DNA of 64,000 nt, taken from NCBI GenBank assembly GCA_963823495.1, contig CAWGLV010000001.1, forward strand, positions 1,054,001-1,118,000, read 5' to 3'. Under the pieces are notes generated by a model. It was not told the origin of the DNA. It did not search any database and saw nothing but the letters and a program-made list of their open reading frames with translations. Below, one piece after another: positions 57,921 through 64,000 of this stretch. Positions within the stretch are counted from its first letter, which is position 1. Each line of letters begins with the position of its first letter. The DNA is from DATDAH01 sp963823495 (GTDB lineage Bacteria > Actinomycetota > Acidimicrobiia > Acidimicrobiales > DATDAH01). The translations under genes were made by a program, and so were the position numbers.

Positions 57921-60900
57921 CCCCCGCCGTCGCTCCGGGTCGGGTGACTCGGTGTCCGCGACGGTGCCGGGCCGGGGTGACCGGGCCCCGGTGGGGGGCC
58001 TCGCCGTTGTTCGCCGCGGCGGAGGATCCAGCCGGTGAGCTCCTGGCCGGGCGCGGGTCGGGCGAACAGGTAGCCCTGGGCCAAGGGGCAACCAAGGGAC
58101 ATCAGCAGGTCGCGGACCGGCTCGCTCTCGACGCCCTCGGCCACGACGGTGAGGTCCAGGGAGCGGGCCAGTTCGATGATCGAGCGCACGATCGAGTGGT
58201 CGGTCGGGTCATCGGCCAGCGCGAAGACGAACGACCGGTCGATCTTGAGCTCATGGACGGACAGCTCCTTGAGCTTGGAGAGGGACGACCAGCCGGTGCC
58301 GAAGTCGTCGACCGACAGGCGGACCCCCAGCTCGCCCAGCCCGTCGAGGGTGCCGGTGAGGGCTCGGGAGCTCTGCGGGAAGGCGGACTCGGTGATCTCC
58401 AGGGTCAGCTTGGCGGCCGGGACCTCGGCGTCGAGGAGCGCTCGGCGCACGCTGCCCGCGAGGTCGGTCTGGCCGAGGACCCTCGGGGAGAGGTTGACCG
58501 CGACCGGGAGGTCGAGACCTTCGGACCGCCAGGTGGCGTATTGGCGCAGTGCGGTCTCCAGGACCCAGGTCGTGAGGTCCCGGATGATCCCGGTGCGCTC
58601 GGCCAAGGCGATGAAGTCGTCGGGCGGGAGCAGGCCGCGTTCGGGGTGGTTCCAGCGCACGAGCGCCTCGACGGAGTCGACCAGGCCGGTGGCGAGCTCC
58701 ATCTTGGGTTGGTAGTGCACCACGAGGTGACCTCGGTCGATGGCCCGTCGCAGATCGGCGGCGACCGTCACGGTGTTGCGCCGCTCCTCGTCGTCGTCGC
58801 TGCCGTAGACGGCCTGACCGCTGCGCAGCCGCTTGGCCCGGTACATCGCCACGTCGGCCCGCTGGAGGATCGCCTGGGGGTCGTCGCCGGGGAGGCAGGC
58901 GGCGATGCCGATGCTGACCCCCACCTCCAGGGTGACCTCGCCGAGCCGGATGGGCTCGCGGATCAGATCGCCGAGGGTCTCGGCGATCGTGGTGGCGTGA
59001 CGGAGCGCCGGGAGACGGGTCAACAGCACGGCGAACTCGTCACCGCCGAGCCGGGCGACGAGGTCCTCGGCGCGGGTCACCCGGTCGAGCCGGTGCCCGA
59101 TCTCGACGAGGAGCTGGTCGCCGACGTCGTGGCCCAGGCCGTCGTTGACGTCCTTGAAGCCGTCGAGGTCCATGAGCAGGAGAGCGGCGTGGCCCTGGTC
59201 GGGCGCGGCGCACTGGTCGGCCAGCGCCGCCGTCACCAGGCTGCGGTTGGGCAGTCCGGTGAGGGGGTCCCGGCGGGCTTGACGCTTGAGCTCGTTCTCG
59301 GCGGCCACCTGATCGGTGATGTCCCGCAGGTTGCAGACCACCCCTTCGACGGCCGGCTCGTCGATCAGGTTGGTGGCGAGGGCCTCGACATGGGCCCAGC
59401 TCCCGTCGAAGCGCTTCACGCGGACGCGCTCGCGTTCCTGGTGACCCGGTCGGGCCACCACCCGGGCGAAACGGGCCGACACCCGATCCTGGTCGCCCGG
59501 GTGGATCAGGTCGGTGAAGTGACGACCGCTGTTCTCCCCGTCCTCATAGCCCAGCAGGGACCGGGTCGTACCGACCTCCTGCACCACCCGGCCTTCGGCA
59601 TCGAGGACCACGGTCATGTCCGAGGAATGGCGGACCAGGGCCTGCCATCGGGCCTCGCTGGCCTCGAGCAGGGCCTGCTCCGCCTTCCGCTCGCTGATGT
59701 CCCAGACGAAGGAGTGGACGCGGTAGGCCTCCCCCTCGCCGGTGTGCCATGCCGCGATCTCGATGGGCACCTCGCGGCCGTCGGGGCGGAGGTAGCGGAC
59801 GTCGTCCCCCTCGTCCGAGATGGAGGCGTGGCCGGTCTCGACGAACTCCCCCACGCGCCGGAGCGAGGCCGCGAGGTTCCCCTCGGGGACGATGTCGGTG
59901 ATCGGATGGCCCACGACCTGGTCCCGGGTCCATCCGAACACCGCTTCCGCGGGACCGTTCCAGGTCATGACGTTTCCGTGGCGGTCGAGTTCGACATAGG
60001 GGTCCCGGGCCTCGTCGATGACCCGATCGGTGCGCTCCCGCTCGGCCTCCAGGGCTTGGACCTGCTCGGCCAGCGCGACGTTGAGAGCGGCGGTCTGCCG
60101 CGCGGCGGCGGTGCGCCGAAGGAGGTTCAGGGCCCCGACGACCAGGATCAGGCCCACCGTGGCGGTCGACGTCGACCCGTCGACCAGGTGCTCGCCGACC
60201 GCGAGCACCCCGACGGCGAGGACGGGGAGGTTGGCCGCCAGCTCGGTCGCCCACCGTTGGCGGACCAGATCCACCTCCGCCGCGGGCGTCGATGGGCCCG
60301 CGGCCAGGGCGACCAGGAGGAACCCGGTGAACCAGCCCCACGCGGCGAGGGCGCCGCTGGAGTACTGGTCCCTCGCCGTCATGTAGGCGAAGGAGGCATC
60401 GGCGAGGGCGAGGAGGATCAGTCCCAGCGACAGCACGGTGAGCACCCGGTCCCGGCGGACGGTGACGGCGATGGCCGACAGGATCACCGCCAGCATGAGG
60501 ATGTCGCCGACCGGGTAGGCCAGTGCGAGGGCCTGTTCGAGACGACCGCCGGAGCCCGCCGCGACGGGCGCCAGCACGACGATCCAGCCGACACCGGCGA
60601 GGCCGATCGTGATGATGGCGATGTCGATGGCGCGCTGGAACCCGCCCACGGCGGCCGACGACGGGCTCAGGAGCAGGATGCCCGTGAGGGCCAGGGGCAC
60701 GAAGCCCAGGTAGCCGAAGTCGGCGGGGGAGGGGAACGGCCCGGGTTGGTCGAGCACCAGCTCGTAGAAGGACCAGACGGCATTGCCCGCGGCCCAGGAC
60801 GCGCAGGCCAGGCCGACGAAGCACCAGCCGCGCCGGGCCCGGGCCGTCGGGTCCTCGGCCTCGCTCGTGGCGGGAGCCCGAGCGAACCACAGTGCGGCCG

Positions 60901-61054
60901 CGGCGGCCACCGCGGCGGCGGCGGTCGTCCCGAGGTCGTCCACGACGATCGCCAGATCGGTGTCGGGCGCCAGGTTCACCACCAGCCCGAAGGCGGTGAC
61001 CGCCACGGCGGCCGAGAGCCACGCGAGGCGGCGGGCAGGTCCCACGATGGACAA
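57869..61054 (-). CDS. Membrane GGDEF-EAL protein with two PAS domains (cyclic-di-GMP turnover)
   Basis: A 1061-residue signalling protein: an N-terminal domain of about nine TM helices (residues 1-330, MASE-like), two PAS domains (about 345-455 and 470-595), a diguanylate cyclase domain with intact GGDEF at 670-674 and a phosphodiesterase domain with intact EAL at 796-798 plus NLSPR, EITES and DDFGTGWSS motifs. Both activities could be functional. The last 45 residues are a basic Pro/Gly tail overlapping the convergent gene. TTG at 61054 is used; GTG at 61045 is an alternative start. Confidence 0.93.
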   Translation of the reverse strand: MSIVGPARRLAWLSAAVAVTAFGLVVNLAPDTDLAIVVDDLGTTAAAAVAAAAALWFARAPATSEAEDPTARARRGWCFVGLACASWAAGNAVWSFYELVLDQPGPFPSPADFGYLGFVPLALTGILLLSPSSAAVGGFQRAIDIAIITIGLAGVGWIVVLAPVAAGSGGRLEQALALAYPVGDILMLAVILSAIAVTVRRDRVLTVLSLGLILLALADASFAYMTARDQYSSGALAAWGWFTGFLLVALAAGPSTPAAEVDLVRQRWATELAANLPVLAVGVLAVGEHLVDGSTSTATVGLILVVGALNLLRRTAAARQTAALNVALAEQVQALEAERERTDRVIDEARDPYVELDRHGNVMTWNGPAEAVFGWTRDQVVGHPITDIVPEGNLAASLRRVGEFVETGHASISDEGDDVRYLRPDGREVPIEIAAWHTGEGEAYRVHSFVWDISERKAEQALLEASEARWQALVRHSSDMTVVLDAEGRVVQEVGTTRSLLGYEDGENSGRHFTDLIHPGDQDRVSARFARVVARPGHQERERVRVKRFDGSWAHVEALATNLIDEPAVEGVVCNLRDITDQVAAENELKRQARRDPLTGLPNRSLVTAALADQCAAPDQGHAALLLMDLDGFKDVNDGLGHDVGDQLLVEIGHRLDRVTRAEDLVARLGGDEFAVLLTRLPALRHATTIAETLGDLIREPIRLGEVTLEVGVSIGIAACLPGDDPQAILQRADVAMYRAKRLRSGQAVYGSDDDEERRNTVTVAADLRRAIDRGHLVVHYQPKMELATGLVDSVEALVRWNHPERGLLPPDDFIALAERTGIIRDLTTWVLETALRQYATWRSEGLDLPVAVNLSPRVLGQTDLAGSVRRALLDAEVPAAKLTLEITESAFPQSSRALTGTLDGLGELGVRLSVDDFGTGWSSLSKLKELSVHELKIDRSFVFALADDPTDHSIVRSIIELARSLDLTVVAEGVESEPVRDLLMSLGCPLAQGYLFARPAPGQELTGWILRRGEQRRGPPPGPGHPGPAPSRTPSHPTRSDGGGQSSKVSRLRGRPPGPL

Positions 61055-61075
61055 TCGGCCGCCGAGGGCCGAGGT

Positions 61076-62785
61076 TCAGGGACTGGGCGGAGTCGTCTCG
61101 GGAATCGCCGTGCCACTCAGCCGCGTCGCGGCGCGGTGGGCGAGGGCGACGATGGTCAGCGTCGGGTTGTAGCCCGACGAGGTCACGAAGACCGACGAGT
61201 CGACGCAGAGCAGGTTCTCGATGTCGTGGAAGCGACCGTCGGGGCCCACGACACTCGCGGTGGGGTCGCTCCCCATCCGGCAGGTCCCCATGACATGCCG
61301 GGAGGCCGGGGCCGCCCCGAGGGGGTGGGGGTGGTCGGGGTCGGGGTCCCCGGTGGGCGGTGAGGAGCTGGAGAACGACCAGTCGGCCCCGGCGTCCACC
61401 ATCACCGCCTCCAGGATCGGTGCCCAATGGGCCGAGGCAACCCGCTCGTGGCGGTGGGGGGAGTAGGTCACGCGGCCGGCGGGGAAGCCCCACGCGTCCA
61501 CCACCGTCGGGTCGAGGTCGATGCGGTTGGTGACCTGGGGGAGGTCCTCGCCCTGCATGGTGAAGACCCAGAGCCGGTCCCGCAGCGCGGAGTCGCGCAT
61601 CGAACGGTTGTGTCGGGTGCCGGGTGGGTAGTTGAGTGCCTCCTGGATGGGGAGGGTCGAGGAGCCGTGCTCGACGGTGCCGCCCCGGATCCAGGGCAGG
61701 CCGGCCTGCCGGGCGGCGGCGTCCTCGGCCGGGCCGGGCACGACCGGGTCGTCCATGAGGTGGCTCACACTTCGTCCCCGCTCGCCGTGCAGGGAGAACG
61801 GGAAGCCGCCGACCGTGAAGGTCTGGAAGTGGTAGGTGAGGTGGCACCCGACGAGTCCCGAGGAGTTGGCCAGACCGTTGCGCAGGAGCAGGCGCGGGGT
61901 CTCGAAGGCCCCCGCGGCCAGCACGACGTGCGCGGCCCGCACCTCCCGGGACCGGCGTCCGGCGTCGAGGTAGCGCACGCCGGTGGCTCGCCGGCCCGAG
62001 GCATCCACCACCACCTCGGTGACGTAGGCCTCCGGTCGGACCTGGGCCCGCCCGGTCTGCAGGGCCCGGCGCAGAGAGGCCACGGGGTCCCCCTTGGCGT
62101 GGATCGGGCACCCGAAGGCGCAGAACCCGCAGTTGTTGCACGCCGGTCGCCCGTCGTAGGGGACCGAGTTGGCCCCGGTGGGGGCCCGGTACGGGTGCAG
62201 TCCGCGCCGCTCGGCGGCCTCGACGCTGAGGACGGCGCCGAACATGTCCGGTCCCGGGGGCATCGGGTACGGCCCGGAGCGCCAGGCGGCGAACGGGTTG
62301 GCCTCGGCGTCGCCCGCCGTGCCGATGAGGCGCTCGGCCGCGGCGTAGTGGGGCTCCAGTTCGGCGTAGTCGAGGGGCCAGTCGGCCAGCGCCGCGCCCT
62401 CGACGGGGCCGCGGGCGCTGAGCAGGGCGAAGTCCTCCTCGCGGAAGCGGGGCAGCTTGCCGTCGGCGTGGGTGCCGCCACCCCCAACCGTGGACGGCAG
62501 GTTGTTCACCTCCCCGGTGAAGAGTCGCTCGCCGTCGGCCTCGGATCGGCGGAAGGAGCGGGGCTCCGCGAGGGGGTCGGGCCCGAGGAAGTGGCGTCGG
62601 GCGAACTTGATCTCGTCGTTGGAGAACTCGCCCTTCGGTCCGTAGGGCGCCTCGAGCTCGAGGAGGTGGTTGCGGCCCTTCTCCAGGATGACGACCGACC
62701 AGCCCGCCTCGGTGAGGACGTCGGCCACGGTCGCCCCGCCCGGCCCACTGCCGACGACGACCGCGTCGGCGTCGAGGTCACTCAC
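61076..62785 (-). CDS. GMC-type FAD-dependent dehydrogenase, catalytic subunit
   Basis: A 569-residue GMC oxidoreductase: Rossmann GSGPGG (12-17), STVGGGGTHADGK, and the C-terminal HVMGTCRMG with SGYNPTLTIVALAHRAA. A CNNCGFCAFGCP motif (C-x2-C-x2-C-x3-C) suggests an iron-sulfur cluster, as in bacterial FAD-glucose dehydrogenases. GTG at 62785 overlaps the end of the small-subunit gene by 8 nt. Together they would form a gamma-alpha dehydrogenase for an alcohol, sugar or sterol; no cytochrome beta subunit is visible. Confidence 0.88.
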   Translation of the reverse strand: MSDLDADAVVVGSGPGGATVADVLTEAGWSVVILEKGRNHLLELEAPYGPKGEFSNDEIKFARRHFLGPDPLAEPRSFRRSEADGERLFTGEVNNLPSTVGGGGTHADGKLPRFREEDFALLSARGPVEGAALADWPLDYAELEPHYAAAERLIGTAGDAEANPFAAWRSGPYPMPPGPDMFGAVLSVEAAERRGLHPYRAPTGANSVPYDGRPACNNCGFCAFGCPIHAKGDPVASLRRALQTGRAQVRPEAYVTEVVVDASGRRATGVRYLDAGRRSREVRAAHVVLAAGAFETPRLLLRNGLANSSGLVGCHLTYHFQTFTVGGFPFSLHGERGRSVSHLMDDPVVPGPAEDAAARQAGLPWIRGGTVEHGSSTLPIQEALNYPPGTRHNRSMRDSALRDRLWVFTMQGEDLPQVTNRIDLDPTVVDAWGFPAGRVTYSPHRHERVASAHWAPILEAVMVDAGADWSFSSSSPPTGDPDPDHPHPLGAAPASRHVMGTCRMGSDPTASVVGPDGRFHDIENLLCVDSSVFVTSSGYNPTLTIVALAHRAATRLSGTAIPETTPPSP

Positions 62786-63347
62786 CGGTGCGGACCTCGT
62801 CGTCGGTCCAGCCCCGCGGCTGGACGTCGCCGGCGAACCCGATCGAGCGCCACCCCTGGGCGGCCCGGTTCCCGCCGTAGACCGGGTCGCCGTAGGTCCC
62901 CTCACAGGCGTGCTCGTAGAGCAGGCGGGCGAAGGAGGGGTCGGCGGCCAGGCGGGCGTCCTTGGCCTCGTCGTCCAGCGTCCTGAAGTCGGCCCCGAGT
63001 CGCGCCAACCCGTCGGCGTAGCGCTGCTGGAGGCCGACGACGGGCCCGTTGAACTCCCGTTCCGGCCGTCCCTGGCTGCCCTCGATCCGCGTTCGCCACG
63101 CCAGTTCCTCCGCCGCGCCGAGCGGCAGGAACCGGTCGAAGCCGGCGTCGCCCCCGTGCCGGCCGGAGAAGGGCCCGCCGGCCCAGATCCGGGGCGGATC
63201 GACCAGGAAGGCCCCGAGGAGACCGTCGATGTAGTCCGCGGCGCCGGCCGTCAGGGCCCCGGCCGCGCCCTGGTCATCCGGCGGGATCAGCCGGTCGACC
63301 GCCGCCTCCAGGACGGCGTGCTGCTCTGCGGTCAGCCAGATCGGAAT
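62778..63347 (-). CDS. Gluconate 2-dehydrogenase subunit 3-like small subunit (no canonical start)
   Basis: Reading upstream from the stop at 62778-62780, the frame encodes WLTAEQHAVLEAAVDRLIPPDD, DYIDGLLGAF, EFNGPVVGLQQRYADG and LLYEHACEGTYGDPVYGGN, then GWRSIGFAGDVQPRGW, a full gluconate 2-dehydrogenase subunit 3 (gamma) domain. No ATG, GTG or TTG occurs before this domain in the open frame (stop at 63480-63482); only TTG 63008 exists, internal. An ATT at 63347 (or CTG at 63335) is the likely start, or a canonical start was lost. No Tat signal is visible, unlike most gamma subunits. Coupled to the GMC gene by an 8-nt overlap. Confidence 0.75.
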   Translation of the reverse strand: MPIWLTAEQHAVLEAAVDRLIPPDDQGAAGALTAGAADYIDGLLGAFLVDPPRIWAGGPFSGRHGGDAGFDRFLPLGAAEELAWRTRIEGSQGRPEREFNGPVVGLQQRYADGLARLGADFRTLDDEAKDARLAADPSFARLLYEHACEGTYGDPVYGGNRAAQGWRSIGFAGDVQPRGWTDDEVRTGE

Positions 63348-63488
63348 GGCCCGACAGTACGACCCCGAGATGCACCCCGGTGACGCGCTCGCCGAGTCTG
63401 TCCCGCCGGGGCCGGTTGGGCTCGGCTGAGCGCTGTGTTCAGACCTCGGCAGACATCCCGTGTGGTGTCCGATCTCCGGTCAGGGGGC

Positions 63489-64000
63489 CTAGACCTGGGC
63501 TGGGCGGAATCGGCTGGTGTTGGGTGGCCCGTTGCCCAGTTGGCCGTTGCTGTCGTAACCCCAGCAGTAGAGCCGCCCGGTGGTCTTGATGGCACACGTG
63601 TGGTAGCCGGCGGAGACGCCGGCCCAGTTGGTGAACCCGCCGGCCACCTGCACGGGCCTCGCCCGGTCGGTGTTGGCGCCGCCGTTGCCCAGGGCCCCGG
63701 CGACGTCGCCGCCCCAGCAGTAGAGCCGGCCGTTGGTCTTGTGGGCACAGGTGTGGTAGTAGCCGGCGGTGACGCTGGCCCAGTTGGTGGCGCCGCCGGC
63801 CACCTGCACGGGCCTCGACCGGTCGGTGTTGGGCGTCCCGTTGCCCAGCTGTCCTTGGCCGTCCCAGCCCCAGCAGAAGAGGCGGCCGTTGGTCTTGACG
63901 GCACAGGTATGGCCGTTACTGGCGGTGACCGACGCCCAGTTGGTGGCGCGGCCCAACACTTCGCCTGGAGTCGTCCCGACGCCGGAAGGACGACCGTTGC
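63489..64000 (-). CDS. RCC1-repeat protein (5' end outside window)
   Basis: The frame is open to the window edge, with the stop at 63489-63491, giving about 170 C-terminal residues. It consists of RCC1-type repeats of about 50 residues: TNWASVTAGYYHTCAHKTNG, RLYCWGGDVAGALGNG and ARPVQVAGG, each containing the HTCA and CWG cysteines. Repeats are nearly identical. Such proteins are usually secreted beta-propellers in actinobacteria; the N-terminus and any signal peptide lie beyond the window. GTG at 63959 is probably internal. Confidence 0.85.
   Translation of the reverse strand, partial: NGRPSGVGTTPGEVLGRATNWASVTASNGHTCAVKTNGRLFCWGWDGQGQLGNGTPNTDRSRPVQVAGGATNWASVTAGYYHTCAHKTNGRLYCWGGDVAGALGNGGANTDRARPVQVAGGFTNWAGVSAGYHTCAIKTTGRLYCWGYDSNGQLGNGPPNTSRFRPAQV

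Overview
The window is very GC-rich, with strong G/C preference at third codon positions, frequent GTG starts, many 4-nt ATGA/GTGA gene overlaps and actinobacterial hallmark genes (a galU-glp/moeA-moaA-moaC-glpR/sepX block, an actinobacterial-type CIRCE box, an OmpR-type two-component pair, FluC pair). It fits a chromosomal segment of a member of the Actinomycetota; the gene mix resembles the Acidimicrobiia (Iamia/Ilumatobacter-like), but that class-level guess is inference. There is no phage, integron, IS element or CRISPR array.

Region 1 (1-18250) is an accessory catabolic island. It holds an acetoacetate-decarboxylase-like gene (cut by the window edge), an FAH-family gene, a complete branched-chain-type ABC importer (binding protein, LivF, LivH, fused LivM-LivG), then a seven-gene minus-strand operon (HpaE-like aldehyde dehydrogenase, MetE-like methyltransferase, alpha/beta hydrolase, glutamine-synthetase-like ligase, P450, SDR, second glutamine-synthetase-like ligase), a divergent MarR regulator, an aromatic-amino-acid-decarboxylase-family enzyme, a HpaD-type homoprotocatechuate 2,3-dioxygenase and a class I amidotransferase. 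Four promoters in this island carry the same palindrome, ATCGTTTG-N4-CAAACGAT, at 506-525, 1415-1434, 14557-14576 and 16623-16642. This defines a candidate MarR regulon that takes up an aromatic amine or amino acid, processes it (possibly through gamma-glutamylation and O-demethylation) and cleaves the ring through homoprotocatechuate. This is the best candidate in the window for an undescribed system.

Region 2 (18281-29567): a small secreted protein and a divergent response regulator/histidine kinase pair separated by a symmetric set of GAGAAC half-sites; nfuA; dxs; an endonuclease/exonuclease/phosphatase protein; an operon of two PAP2 phosphatases and a flippase-like membrane protein; and an IlvB-like ThDP enzyme. 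Region 3 (29616-37706): a hotdog thioesterase, tldD with two tandem tldE paralogues, GNAT, YbaK, CpaB/SAF-like, mtnP and an FmdB-like zinc ribbon. Region 4 (37749-44264): a CIRCE box, plsY-galU-moeA/glp-moaA-moaC-glpR/sepX and two CAP-domain proteins. Region 5 (44342-64000): tRNA-Ala(CGC), an NHL propeller protein, a universal stress protein, a DUF1971 protein, an orphan single-TM protein, a DAO-family oxidase, paired fluC genes, a polytopic glycosyltransferase-like protein, a large gluzincin lipoprotein protease, a short hypothetical, an epimerase-like reductase, a GGDEF-EAL protein, an FAD dehydrogenase with its small subunit and a truncated RCC1-repeat protein.

Scattered between genes are eight palindromes of nearly constant length (about 48-50 nt) that begin GTTCTGG and end CCAGAAC, and three copies of a second palindrome built on GCGTGAGTTGGTCACGC. 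They occur within operons as well as at gene ends, so they look like a REP/MITE-like repeat rather than simple terminators.
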